A stretch of 64,000 bases of DNA from the NCBI RefSeq assembly GCF_035653575.1, contig NZ_DASRBQ010000111.1, positions 62,001 to 126,000 on the forward strand, in the 5' to 3' direction. The notes below the pieces were generated by a model, which was given only the letters and a program-made list of their open reading frames with translations, searched no databases and was not told the origin of the DNA. The translations under genes and the position numbers were made by a program. The DNA is from Actinocrinis sp035653575. GTDB lineage: Bacteria; Actinomycetota; Actinomycetes; Streptomycetales; Catenulisporaceae. The first letter of the stretch is position 1, and the number at the start of each line of letters is the position of its first letter. This document shows positions 32,111 to 40,665 of the stretch, in pieces.

Positions 32111-32744
32111 CGACAGTGCCCTGATGCGCGCTGCTCCACGCCGCGAACTGCTGCGAGGTGACCGCCTTGAGCAGGAACTCCATCTGGTAGTGGAACTGGC
32201 CGCAGTACACCGCGCAGCGGCCGATCCACTCGCCGGGCTTGGCCACGTGCAGGGAGAAGTCGTTGACGTGGTTCGGGAAGGCCTCGATCTTGTACTTCAG
32301 GTCCGGGATCCAGAACTCGTGCACCACGTCCTTCGAGGTGAGCGCGATGTCGATGTCGCGTCCCGCCGGCACCACGAACACCGGGCGGCCGCCGATCTGG
32401 GTGGGCGGCACCGTGATGTGCTGGTCGGGGTAGCTGAACTGCCAGCTCCACTGCAGGGCCAGGACGTTGACCTTCAGCGGCGCGCTCGCGGCGGCCACCG
32501 GCTGCTGCTCCTGGCCGTTGGCCCCGGCCGTGTCGACGGCGAGGAAGATCGCGAAGCCGAGCAGCACGGCGGCATACCCGAGCTCCACCTTGTTCGCCTT
32601 CGAGCGCTTGGACGGCTCCCGGCCCGGCCGGGCCCTGAACCAGTAGGAGGTGAACGCCACCACCCCGCTGACCACGACGAAGACGCCGATGGCGATCCAC
32701 GACTCCATGCCGAAGACGCGGCCGAACACACCCCGGGTATCCAC
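32106..32744 (-). CDS. ctaC: Cytochrome c oxidase subunit II with altered CuA motif
   Basis: A 212-residue subunit II: helix 1 (about residues 14-34), helix 2 (about 54-70), then an extracytoplasmic cupredoxin domain. CuA ligands Cys177, Cys181, His185, Met188 and His142 are present, and the electron-entry Trp pair in LQWSWQFSYP is kept. The usual C-x-E-x-C motif reads C-A-V-Y-C, so the Glu that gives a backbone ligand to CuA and a side chain to the Mg site is Val179. It is short: the usual signal peptide and C-terminal cytochrome c domain are absent. The GTG at 32744 begins the operon with the small ORF, ctaD and qcrB. Confidence 0.92.
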   Translation of the reverse strand: MDTRGVFGRVFGMESWIAIGVFVVVSGVVAFTSYWFRARPGREPSKRSKANKVELGYAAVLLGFAIFLAVDTAGANGQEQQPVAAASAPLKVNVLALQWSWQFSYPDQHITVPPTQIGGRPVFVVPAGRDIDIALTSKDVVHEFWIPDLKYKIEAFPNHVNDFSLHVAKPGEWIGRCAVYCGQFHYQMEFLLKAVTSQQFAAWSSAHQGTVV

Positions 32745-32989
32745 ACGCCCTCCAGCTTTTGCGGGTGCCCGGCCTTACCCGCAGCGGCGGCCAGCAAACT
32801 GGGGCCAAGGGGGCATTGCCGACGAGCGGGGCAGGTCAAGGCCGGCCTCACGGCCGAACGGGGCAAATCTGGCGCGGCGGCCGTGCAGTTCACGGCCGGG
32901 CGGGTAGCAGGGGCGGCGAGCAGGCGTCAGACGGCCTGCGGTCCGGCGCCGCCACGCGGCCCGGCGGCGAATCAGCAAGAGGAGGTCTC

Positions 32990-33409
32990 ATGGCCCAGCA
33001 GGTGCGGGAGATCATGACCACCGCGCCCGTCAGCGTCGATCCCGGCACTTCGGTGGCGGAGGTGGCGCGGCGGATGCGCGACGAGGACATCGGCGCCGTA
33101 CTGGTCGCCGAGGGCGACAAGGTCCGCGGCCTGGTCACCGACCGCGACCTGGTCGTGCGGGTGCTGTGCGAAGGCGGCGACCCGGACCGGCACAGCGTCA
33201 AGGAGGCGTGCAGCCCCGAACTGGTCAGCGTCTCCCCCGACGACGAGGTGGACCAGGTCGCGCGGATGATGCGCGAGCACTCGGTGCGGCGGGTGCCGGT
33301 GCTGGAGAACGGCCGGGCGGTCGGCATCGTCTCGCTCGGCGACCTGGCCATCGAGCGCGATCCCGAGTCGGCGCTCGGCGACATCAGCTCGACCAAGAGC
33401 AACCGGTGA
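32990..33409 (+). CDS. Two-CBS-domain protein
   Basis: A 139-residue cytosolic protein made of a tandem pair of CBS motifs (Bateman module): VREIMTTAPVSVDPGTSVAEV with GLVTDRDLVVRVL, then CSPELVSVSPDDEVDQVARMM with GIVSLGDLAIE. Such modules bind adenine nucleotides and report energy or redox state. GGAGG at 32981-32985 defines the ATG. The frame is open upstream to 32759, but that part lacks family similarity. The gene faces the sigma factor gene tail to tail; a stress-response link is possible, as stand-alone CBS proteins are often stress-induced in actinomycetes (inference). Confidence 0.92.
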   Translation: MAQQVREIMTTAPVSVDPGTSVAEVARRMRDEDIGAVLVAEGDKVRGLVTDRDLVVRVLCEGGDPDRHSVKEACSPELVSVSPDDEVDQVARMMREHSVRRVPVLENGRAVGIVSLGDLAIERDPESALGDISSTKSNR

Positions 33410-33533
33410 CGGGGTGAGAATCCGACGGTGACCCGGCGCGGGGCCGGCCGCGGCGCGGCGGTGATCGGTCTGGTGCTCCCCGGCCGGTCGCCGCCGCCTC
33501 GGCTACGGCGACCCGCTTAGGCCGAGTCGCGGA

Positions 33534-34346
33534 TCAACTCAGCGCGCCGCGCAGCCGGGCGAATATCGCCGCCAGCAACCGCGAGACGTGCATCTGGGAG
33601 TACCCCAGCCGCGCCCCGATCTCGCGCTGGGTCATTTCCTGGAAGTACCGCATCTTCAGGATCTCCCGGTCGCGGTCGTCGAGCGCGGCGATCAAGGGTT
33701 TGACGGCAGTGCGGTCGATCACCGAGTCGAGCCTCGGGTCCTCGGCCCCGACGAAGTCGCCGAGCGTGGCGTCGGCCGACTCGCTGCGGGTCGGCCGGTC
33801 GAGCGAGGCGATGCTGTACACCCCGGCCGCGACCAGCGCCTCGGCGACAAGCTCCGAGGTAACGCCGAGCCGCTCGGCCAGTTCCGCGACCTTCGGCGAG
33901 CGGCTGCGTTCGCGGGTGAACTGATCCGCCGCGGCGCGCACCGACTGCGTCAGCTCCTGCATGGCGCGCGGAACGTGTACATCCCAGGTGGCGTCGCGGA
34001 AGTATTTCTTGATCTCGCCGAGGATGACCGGGGTCGCGTAGCCCAGGAATCCGGTACCACGCTCCGGATCGAAGTTGTCCACCGCCTTGACCAGCGCCAG
34101 GTACGCCACCTGCACGAAGTCCTCGGCCAGCTCCCCGTGACCTCCGTAGCGCAGCGCGATGTGCCGCGCGTACCGCATGTGATCCTCAATCAGCTGGGTG
34201 CGCAGCCGTTCCCTTTCCGGATCCTCCGGAGACAGGTCCTTGAGATGCCGGAACAGGACCATCGTTTCGGCGCGCTTCTTCGCGTACGGCGAGGCCACGC
34301 GGGACTCGTCGCTCTCGCAGCTCGGCTGGGAACTGGCCGTGCACAT
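33534..34346 (-). CDS. RNA polymerase sigma factor, SigB/SigF/SigG type
   Basis: A 270-residue sigma-70 family factor lacking region 1. Region 2 is clear (EDHMRYARHIALRYGGHGEL, EDFVQVAYLALVKAVDNFDP, GYATPVILGEIKKYFRD). Region 3 follows (SPKVAELAERLGVTSELVAEA), and region 4 ends the protein (REILKMRYFQEMTQREIGARLGYSQMHVSR). These features fit the stress and development group that is controlled by anti-sigma and anti-anti-sigma factors, of which none is adjacent. The ATG at 34346 adds a short acidic leader. It is divergent from the SDR gene across 315 nt. Confidence 0.93.
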   Translation of the reverse strand: MCTASSQPSCESDESRVASPYAKKRAETMVLFRHLKDLSPEDPERERLRTQLIEDHMRYARHIALRYGGHGELAEDFVQVAYLALVKAVDNFDPERGTGFLGYATPVILGEIKKYFRDATWDVHVPRAMQELTQSVRAAADQFTRERSRSPKVAELAERLGVTSELVAEALVAAGVYSIASLDRPTRSESADATLGDFVGAEDPRLDSVIDRTAVKPLIAALDDRDREILKMRYFQEMTQREIGARLGYSQMHVSRLLAAIFARLRGALS

Positions 34347-34469
34347 GGCGCCACGCTAGTGCCGGCCGGTAATGGACGCATTGGACCGCAGGCTGGTACA
34401 TACCACGTAGCCGCGTGCATCCGCGCAGGCCAGCGATCTGCTACGGCGCCTCGTCCGCGCGTGAACAGT

Positions 34470-34512
34470 GAGTGATTGGTTTGATTGGGCCATCACTCGC
34501 CGACCAATTGGT
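34470..34512. promoter_or_regulatory. Inverted repeats in the sigma factor / SDR intergenic region
   Basis: GAGTGAT (34470-34476) pairs with ATCACTC (34492-34498), and the palindrome ACCAATTGGT sits at 34503-34512. The 315-nt region otherwise holds nothing I can identify. These may be operators or an RNA hairpin before the SDR gene. Confidence 0.3.
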
Positions 34513-34661
34513 CCGCCGGATCTGATACCAAGTCAGCCGCCGCCACCAGCGGCGCGGTCGGCCGCGCGGCGGCACGGTTGGACGACCGTGCTACTTCACA
34601 GGTTTCAACGCCGCCGACTCCGGCTAGTAATGCGCCACCTCGCTGAGTCGGAGACGCACCT

Positions 34662-35597
34662 ATGCCCCAGCACGCTAAAACAACCGCGTCACGCACACCT
34701 GTTCCTGCCGCGGCTGTGGCAGCGGCATCGTCAGCTTCTACCGCCACTGATTCTTCTACGGTCGCAGTCGTGCCCGCGCCGACAACGCTCCCGGTTTCGC
34801 CGACCCGGAGGAAACCAAGACCGGTGACGCTGTCCGAGCAACCGCACCAGGCAACCCGCGTCGCGCTGTTGACCGGCGCCTCCTCCGGAATCGGAGAAGC
34901 TATCGCACACCGCCTTTCCGAAGAGGAGGACTTGAGACTGCTGCTCAGCGGCCGCGACCGGGTGCGGCTGCGCCGAGCCGCCCGCGGCACCAACGGCGTC
35001 GTTCTGCCGGTCGACCTTGCCGCGCCGGGCGGCAGCGAGCGGCTGGCCAGGCTCGCGCTGCACACCGCCGGCCGGGTGGACCTGCTGGTGGCCGCGGCGG
35101 GCATCGGCTGGTGCGGGCCGTTCGACACGATGCCGATACCGAGCATCGACCAAGTGCTCTCGGTGGACCTGACCGCCGCGATGCGCCTGGTGCGACAGTT
35201 GCTGCCGCAGATGATCGCGCGTCGCCGCGGCAACATCGTGCTGATCGGCTCGATGATCGGGCAAGCGCCGCTCGCCTACGAGGCGGTCTACGCGGCAGCC
35301 AACGCGGGACTGGCCGCTTTCGCCGAGAGCCTGCGCTTCGAGCTGACCGGAAGCGGCGTCAAGGTCACGCAAGTGGCGCTCGGCCCGGTGGACACCGCCT
35401 TCTTCGAGCACCGCGGAATTCCGTACCAGCACACGCGTCCGCGCCCGATCCCCGCGTCACGGGCGGCCAACGCGGTGGTGCGCGCCATGCTGCGCGGCCG
35501 CGACGAGGTCAGCATCCCGCGCTGGGCCGGGCTGCCGCGCCGTCTCCGCGGAGCCTCGCCGGGCATTTACCGCAGGCTGGTGACCCGGTTCAGTTAG
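34662..35597 (+). CDS. SDR-family oxidoreductase with YxxxN in place of YxxxK
   Basis: A 311-residue protein with a ~60-residue low-complexity leader (Ala/Ser/Thr/Pro) before the Rossmann fold. The cofactor motif is LLTGASSGIGEAIA (about residues 69-82). The catalytic Ser is in LIGSMIG; the Tyr motif reads VYAAANAGL, so the Lys that lowers the Tyr pKa is Asn. The C-terminal part (SIPRWAGLPRRLRGASPGIY) resembles SDRs acting on lipid or polyketide-like substrates, but the substrate is unknown. The start could be later (for example after the leader); the ATG at 34662 has no strong ribosome binding site. Confidence 0.8.
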   Translation: MPQHAKTTASRTPVPAAAVAAASSASTATDSSTVAVVPAPTTLPVSPTRRKPRPVTLSEQPHQATRVALLTGASSGIGEAIAHRLSEEEDLRLLLSGRDRVRLRRAARGTNGVVLPVDLAAPGGSERLARLALHTAGRVDLLVAAAGIGWCGPFDTMPIPSIDQVLSVDLTAAMRLVRQLLPQMIARRRGNIVLIGSMIGQAPLAYEAVYAAANAGLAAFAESLRFELTGSGVKVTQVALGPVDTAFFEHRGIPYQHTRPRPIPASRAANAVVRAMLRGRDEVSIPRWAGLPRRLRGASPGIYRRLVTRFS

Positions 35598-35616
35598 TCG
35601 TTAGTCGGGGCGGGCT

Positions 35617-36726
35617 TCAGCCGGTCCGGCGCTCTGTTTGACCTGCCCGTGGTTGACCTGCGTGTTGGGCCTGCCCGTCGCTCTTCGCCGAGGCCTCGGC
35701 GTCGCCGGGGTCCGCGCACTCGGCGTCGAAGCAGGACTTTGTGTCGGATCGCGCATCCGCGTCCGGGGCGCCGAAGCGGGTCTCGATGTGGATCTCCGGC
35801 AGCCGCTGCTCGGCCTGCGCGTATGCCCGGTACGCGGCCCGGTCCTTGTCGGTCAGCGGCGGCGGGAAGAGGCTGCGCGGCCACAGCCGGCGCGTGCGCA
35901 CGACGTCGATCTCCGCCGCGTAGATGGTCAGCTGCGCCTGGAGATACAGCCACGCGAGCAAGCCGAGCACCAGCCCGAAGATGCCGTAGAGCGAGGAGGA
36001 GTGCCGAAGTTCGTGCGTTACGAAGTACCCGCCGAGGTACTGCAGCGTTTGCCAGATGATCGCCGAGATGATTGCGCCGAGCCGCAGCTCACGCCAGGTG
36101 ATCTGCGCGGCCGTGGCCACGCGCAGTCCGAGCCAGAACAGCCCGATGTTCAGGGCGAGGGAGAGCGCGACGATGCCGACCCGGCTCCACGGCCCGAACT
36201 CGTGGCCGCCCCAGGCGCTGATGCCGGACAACGCGGTCGTCACCAGCACGCCGAGACCGATCACGCCGATCAGCGCGAAGCTGCGCACCCAGGAGACCGG
36301 GAAGCCGGGCCTGGCCCTGCGCGGCACCGCCCAGACCTGGTTCATCGCGTTCTGCACCGCGGAGGCCACGCCGCGCGCGCCGAGGAAGGTGCCGACCAGG
36401 CCGATGCTCAGCTCGCCGCTGCCGGTCCCGAGGGAGTGGATGTTGTCGCGCAGCTGCGGGCCGATGACCGGGAACTCGGTGAGCGCCGAGTTGAGCACGT
36501 CCTGCTGCAGCTGCGGATTGCCCGCGAGCACGAAGCCGAGCACGGTCACCAGCACCAGCAGCATCGGGAAGACCGAGACGAAGGCGTAGTAGGCGATCAG
36601 CGCGGCCAGGTTCCCGGCCTGGTCGTCGCCGAACTTGCGCCAGACGGCGATGGGGAACGCCAGCACGGCGTGCCGCTGCTGGAAGCGGTCCACCGCGGCC
36701 AGCAGTCGTGCGATCCAACCACCCAC
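35617..36726 (-). CDS. YihY/BrkB-family inner-membrane protein with charged tail
   Basis: A second YihY-type protein (369 residues). It has six hydrophobic segments and the family signatures NLAALIAYYAFVSVFPMLLV (about residues 35-54), GARGVASAVQNAMNQVWAVP and LYGIFGLVLGLLAWLYLQAQ. An ~85-residue acidic/Ala-rich tail follows the last helix. GTG 36726 is chosen because GGAGG lies nine nt upstream; GTG 36735 is also possible. The frame is open far upstream (to 37140), but that part is antisense to the zincin gene. The function is unknown. Confidence 0.88.
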   Translation of the reverse strand: MGGWIARLLAAVDRFQQRHAVLAFPIAVWRKFGDDQAGNLAALIAYYAFVSVFPMLLVLVTVLGFVLAGNPQLQQDVLNSALTEFPVIGPQLRDNIHSLGTGSGELSIGLVGTFLGARGVASAVQNAMNQVWAVPRRARPGFPVSWVRSFALIGVIGLGVLVTTALSGISAWGGHEFGPWSRVGIVALSLALNIGLFWLGLRVATAAQITWRELRLGAIISAIIWQTLQYLGGYFVTHELRHSSSLYGIFGLVLGLLAWLYLQAQLTIYAAEIDVVRTRRLWPRSLFPPPLTDKDRAAYRAYAQAEQRLPEIHIETRFGAPDADARSDTKSCFDAECADPGDAEASAKSDGQAQHAGQPRAGQTERRTG

Positions 36727-36842
36727 GGGCCTCACCCTCCACGGGCACCTGAACTTCCCGCCCGTATGCCCGTGTCCTGTGAGGTCATGCTTCGCTACGC
36801 TGAACTGAGGATGCTGCGGTTCGGCCGAGGGGGCGGGTCGGG

Positions 36843-38450
36843 GTGGGGGCACCAGGTGCGGCGCGATCAGCGAAAGCCGCGAAGGATCGGGCGCGGCCGG
36901 GTGGCGGCGCGGCGCTGAGGTCCAAGCGCACCGCCCGGCCGGGAAAACCAGTACGCCAGGCGTCGGCAACAGGCTTCGTGGTCGCCTGGCTGCTGCTCGC
37001 GGGATCAGTGTCCTTCCTCGCGTGGGCTTGGATCGCCAGCGGGCAGGCCGATGCGTATCAGTCGGGACGGATCTGCGCCGTCGGCGCCCCGACCGACTCC
37101 GGGTGCCGCATCGTCGGGACGGACACCGTGGTGCGTGCATATCAAACGGCTGGCTCGCGCGGCGGAGAAGCCACCACGACGCTGATCCTGCGCGGCCATG
37201 GCGACGTGCCCGGCGGGACGGTGAACGGCCAGATGGCCGACTTCACCGGACTCCCGCCGAAGCCCGGCACGGCCATCTCAGTCGTCGCGTGGCGAGGAAC
37301 CGTCATCAGTGCCCAAGGCGACGGATTCAGCGGCGGCTCGAACGCGAACCCGGTCAACGAGTTCGACATCGTATGCGTCGTTGCGATGCTGCTTCTCGTG
37401 GCGGGCCTCGGCGTCGTGCACCTCGCGCGAAGTTCCCGCGACCACGGTCCGCGCGGGCGGCTGCGCAAGGCGAGACGCAACGGCTTCATCTTCGTCATTC
37501 CGGCCGTAGTCCTGCTCCTGCTGCGCGATACCGCCTCGTCGGCCTTCTTCGCGACCGTCAGCGCGCTGTGGATTCTGGCCTGGTGCGCCGCGTCCACACG
37601 GCCGCTGCTGCGCGAGATCGCCGCCGAGGCGAGATCGAGGCCGCAGCCCGCAACAGTCCGCGAGGCAGTGAACGAGGTGCGTACCGCGTGGCGGGCAGCC
37701 GCGCCGCGCTCGGACGGTTGCCCGGTCAGCGAGCAGGAACAGGCGTGGATCGAGGAATCCATGCTCTGGTTCACCACGCAGTTCGGCTACGACCCGGTCC
37801 AGCGGCCCACCGTGCTGCCCACGCGTGACTTCTTCCCGCTGCCTTATGCGGGCACTGACGAAGACATCAAAGCCCTGGTACGGACTGTCTGCCCGATGAT
37901 GGGCCTGCCGCCAGATCGGATCACCGTCCGGCTGGTGGGCACGCCGTCCCGCGATCCCGAGATGTTCAAGTACGTCGTGCACAGCGAGAGCTTCGCGGCG
38001 GGCGTCTTCGAGCAGGACGAAAGCGGCGCGAGAATCATCACCCTCGATCGCGACTCATCTGCCGACCAGTCGCGCATGACCGCGGTCATCGCACACGAAC
38101 TCGCGCACGCGAGGCTGAACGGTGAGGGCAGGATCGAGCCCGGGCGGGCGGACATGGAGGCGCTCACCGACCTGGCCACGGTCTTCTTCGGCCTCGGCAT
38201 CTTCAACGCCAACGCCGCGCGTACCGCGAAGCCGAACGCCTCCGGCGTCTCGGTCCAGCGGCTCGGCTACCTGGATCAGCGCATGTTCGGGTACGCACTC
38301 GCCTGCTACACGCGGATGCGGCACAACCCCGCGCCGAAGTGGCAGTCGTATCTTTCGCCACCACCGGGCGAGTACCTGAAGAAAGGCGTCGCGTACCTTC
38401 AAAAGGCCGCGCCGTACGGCGGCTTCCCGACCCAAAAGCAGAACACGTAG
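36843..38450 (+). CDS. Membrane protein with HExxH zincin-like domain, unknown family
   Basis: A 535-residue protein. After a basic leader one helix crosses the membrane (about residues 43-65), followed by an outside domain of ~110 residues (DSGCRIVGTDTVVRAYQT...). Then come two or three more helices (about 175-250) and a cytosolic C-terminal half. That half holds VIAHELAHARLNGEGR with His418, Glu419 and His422, and Glu439 in MEALTDLAT, which fits a gluzincin HExxH...E metal site. It resembles M48-like peptidases in layout only. The GTG start is the longest reading. It is head to head with the YihY gene. Confidence 0.72.
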   Translation: MGAPGAARSAKAAKDRARPGGGAALRSKRTARPGKPVRQASATGFVVAWLLLAGSVSFLAWAWIASGQADAYQSGRICAVGAPTDSGCRIVGTDTVVRAYQTAGSRGGEATTTLILRGHGDVPGGTVNGQMADFTGLPPKPGTAISVVAWRGTVISAQGDGFSGGSNANPVNEFDIVCVVAMLLLVAGLGVVHLARSSRDHGPRGRLRKARRNGFIFVIPAVVLLLLRDTASSAFFATVSALWILAWCAASTRPLLREIAAEARSRPQPATVREAVNEVRTAWRAAAPRSDGCPVSEQEQAWIEESMLWFTTQFGYDPVQRPTVLPTRDFFPLPYAGTDEDIKALVRTVCPMMGLPPDRITVRLVGTPSRDPEMFKYVVHSESFAAGVFEQDESGARIITLDRDSSADQSRMTAVIAHELAHARLNGEGRIEPGRADMEALTDLATVFFGLGIFNANAARTAKPNASGVSVQRLGYLDQRMFGYALACYTRMRHNPAPKWQSYLSPPPGEYLKKGVAYLQKAAPYGGFPTQKQNT

Positions 38451-38495
38451 AACGCGCGCTTCGCAGGTGGACTGAGCGGCCCGGACGCGCCGCGG

Positions 38496-39446
38496 CTACC
38501 CCACCAGATCGCCGAGCGCCGCGTGGGCCAGGTGCGCCGCGCCGATCAGCCCGGCATCAGTACCCTGCTGCGCTGGCACGACGACCAGTCCGCTGGTGAA
38601 CGGCAGCGCGGCGTACTCCTTCAGGTGCCGCCGCAGCGGGTCGAGGAGCAGCTCTCCGGCCTTGGCGACTCCGCCGCCGACGACGACAGCGTCGATCTCC
38701 ACGAGCGCCGCGGTGGCCGCGACGCCGGCGGCGAGCGCGCGGGCGGCCCGGTCGAACGCGGCCAGCGCCGCGCGGTCCCCCGCGCGTGCCGCATCGGCCA
38801 CCGCCTTGGCCGAGCGGTCGCCGTTCGGCGGCTGCCAGCCTTCGCTGATCGCCCGGCGCGCGATCGCCGGGCCGCTGGCCATCGTTTCCACGCAGCCGCG
38901 GCCACCGCACGGACACGCGTCGCCGTCCACGGCCACGCTCAGGTGGCCGACGTGTCCCGCGTTGCCGGTCGGGCCGGGATATACCTCGCCGCCGAGGATC
39001 AGGCCGCCGCCGACTCCGGTCGACACCGTCATGCACAGCGCGTTGGCATACGGCTGCGCGGCACCGAGCCAGTGTTCTGCGGCAGCCAGCGCCACGCCGT
39101 CGCCGCCGAGCACCACCGGCCGTCCGCCGACGGCCGGAAGCCCACGCACCCGCTCGACCAGCGGGAAGTCACGCCAGCCCGGGATGTTGACCGGCGAGAC
39201 GCTGCCGCGGCTGATGTCCACCGGGCCGGCGCTGCCGATGCCGACCGCCGCCACCCGCTCCCATCCGGGCCCCGCCGAGATCGAGCCGACGACCCGCGCG
39301 ACGGCGGCCATCACCTCGTCGGCCGGCCGGGTCGCACGCGTATCCGCGACAACGTGCCTTGATATGGCGCCCGCCGCGTCGACGAGGGCACCGGCGATCT
39401 TCGTGCCGCCGATGTCGATCGCGGCCACCAGGCTGGGGACGTTCAT
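38496..39446 (-). CDS. ROK-family sugar kinase
   Basis: A cytosolic sugar kinase (glucokinase / N-acetyl sugar kinase type) of 316 residues. The phosphate loop IDIGGTKIAGALVD is at residues 10-23. The catalytic region GGDGVALAAAEHW and STGVGGGLILGG follows, and the ROK zinc site is complete: GHVGHLSVAVDG, then CPCGGRGCVE. There is no DNA-binding domain, so it is an enzyme and not a NagC/Mlc repressor. It stands alone; it could feed glucose or aminosugars from the chitinase and galactosidase systems of this window into metabolism (inference). Confidence 0.93.
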   Translation of the reverse strand: MNVPSLVAAIDIGGTKIAGALVDAAGAISRHVVADTRATRPADEVMAAVARVVGSISAGPGWERVAAVGIGSAGPVDISRGSVSPVNIPGWRDFPLVERVRGLPAVGGRPVVLGGDGVALAAAEHWLGAAQPYANALCMTVSTGVGGGLILGGEVYPGPTGNAGHVGHLSVAVDGDACPCGGRGCVETMASGPAIARRAISEGWQPPNGDRSAKAVADAARAGDRAALAAFDRAARALAAGVAATAALVEIDAVVVGGGVAKAGELLLDPLRRHLKEYAALPFTSGLVVVPAQQGTDAGLIGAAHLAHAALGDLVG

Positions 39447-39610
39447 CCGATTTGACGGCTCCTTGCGGCGCCCGGGATCGGCGGGGCGCTGATCGCAACG
39501 TACACGAGGATGACCGGCATCGCGACGATCAGAGCCAGCCCGAAAGGCCGCGGCCCTGGAAACCGGGAAAACCCCGAAACCGGCGCCGGGTCTTCGGACC
39601 GGCCCCGGGC

Positions 39611-40225
39611 TCAGAACTCCACGCGCATCACGACGCGCCGGACCGTCGGCCGGCTCACCTCGGTGAATCCGGCCGCGACGAAGCTGTTGCGATCACCGAC
39701 GTAGAGCTCGCCCCAGGTCATCTCGTAGCCCGGTTTGACGAGCATCGGATAGGCCTCGAGCGCCCGGGCGCCGCGCTCGCGGGCGAAGCCGACCGAGGCC
39801 GCGGCGAGCGCACGGGCAACCCCGCGCCGCCGGAAGCCGGCCCGCGTGACGAAGCAGGTGACGGCCCACACGCCGGGGTCGTCCTTGTCCTCGGCCCGGC
39901 CGGCCCACGGCACCTTCTGCGTACGCAGGTGCGGGTACTCCACCCGCGGCGCCACCGCGCACCAGCCGGCCGGCTCGCCGTCGAGGTAGGCGATCAAGCC
40001 ACTGGTCTCGCCGGGCCCGGCGCCCGAGTCGGGGTCGGCGTCGCATCCGACCTGCTCGCGGTGTCGCCACTCGCGCTCCTCGCGCGCCAGCGCCAGCCAC
40101 TCGGCGGCCGGAGTACGAAACCACTGGCACTGGCAGCGGGCCGGCTCGCCGCGGCGCCCGAAGACGGCCTGCACGTCCTCCCACGAGGCCTCGTTCGCCG
40201 GCACGATCCGGATCGCTTCCGCCAT
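39611..40225 (-). CDS. GNAT-family N-acetyltransferase
   Basis: A 204-residue cytosolic acetyltransferase. The acetyl-CoA site is visible in VWAVTCFVTRAGFRRRGVARALAAAS (R-x-x-G-x-A type), followed by GARALEAYPM and the NSFVAAGFTEVSR segment typical of a GNAT subgroup with an N-terminal CQCQWFR motif. The ATG at 40225 overlaps by two bases a possible start of the opposite-strand frame. The substrate is unknown. It is divergent from the ABM-domain gene. Confidence 0.88.
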   Translation of the reverse strand: MAEAIRIVPANEASWEDVQAVFGRRGEPARCQCQWFRTPAAEWLALAREEREWRHREQVGCDADPDSGAGPGETSGLIAYLDGEPAGWCAVAPRVEYPHLRTQKVPWAGRAEDKDDPGVWAVTCFVTRAGFRRRGVARALAAASVGFARERGARALEAYPMLVKPGYEMTWGELYVGDRNSFVAAGFTEVSRPTVRRVVMRVEF

Positions 40226-40310
40226 GATCGACCCCGTCCCTTCCAATTCGGAAGCTACGTTAACCTCGCCCTCGGACAGCCAGCCCGCCGCCGCGCCCTT
40301 GGAGCGAACC

Positions 40311-40640
40311 ATGACCGCCGAACAGCGCCCCGTCGTCGAACACGCCCAGCTCACCATCACCCCCGGACGCGAGGCCGAGTTCGAGCAGGCGTTCCAGCGT
40401 GGCGAGCAGGCCATCGCCAAGTCCCCCGGCTACCGCTGGAGCCGGCTGATCCGCCAGGTGGAGGACCCGAGCGTCTACCTGCTGCTGGTCGGCTGGCAGT
40501 CGCTCGAAGCGCACACGGTCGAATTCCGCGGCTCCGAGCTGTTCCCGCAGTGGCGCGGCGCCGTCGGCGAGTTCTTCGCCGCGGCCCCGGTCGTGACCCA
40601 TTTCGACGCCCGGGACCTCTCCTCCGGCGAGGTCGTCTAG
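40311..40640 (+). CDS. Antibiotic-biosynthesis monooxygenase (ABM) domain protein
   Basis: A 109-residue protein formed by one dimeric alpha-beta barrel domain (VEHAQLTITPGREAEFEQAF, YLLLVGWQSLEAHTVEFRGS). Members are small monooxygenases or haem-degrading enzymes; no haem or active-site residue can be assigned from sequence alone. The ATG at 40311 is preferred over 40224 because GGAGCG lies just before it and the domain begins there. It is divergent from the GNAT gene and convergent with the GH36 gene 25 nt away. Confidence 0.88.
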   Translation: MTAEQRPVVEHAQLTITPGREAEFEQAFQRGEQAIAKSPGYRWSRLIRQVEDPSVYLLLVGWQSLEAHTVEFRGSELFPQWRGAVGEFFAAAPVVTHFDARDLSSGEVV

Positions 40641-40665
40641 CCCGAACCTGCGCGCGTGCGCGGGG

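Noticed and set aside
35638..36918. Long plus-strand frame (426 codons) opposite the YihY gene
   Set aside because: It is rich in R, G, H, Q and E with no hydrophobic or family pattern, typical of the antisense of a G+C-rich membrane protein gene.
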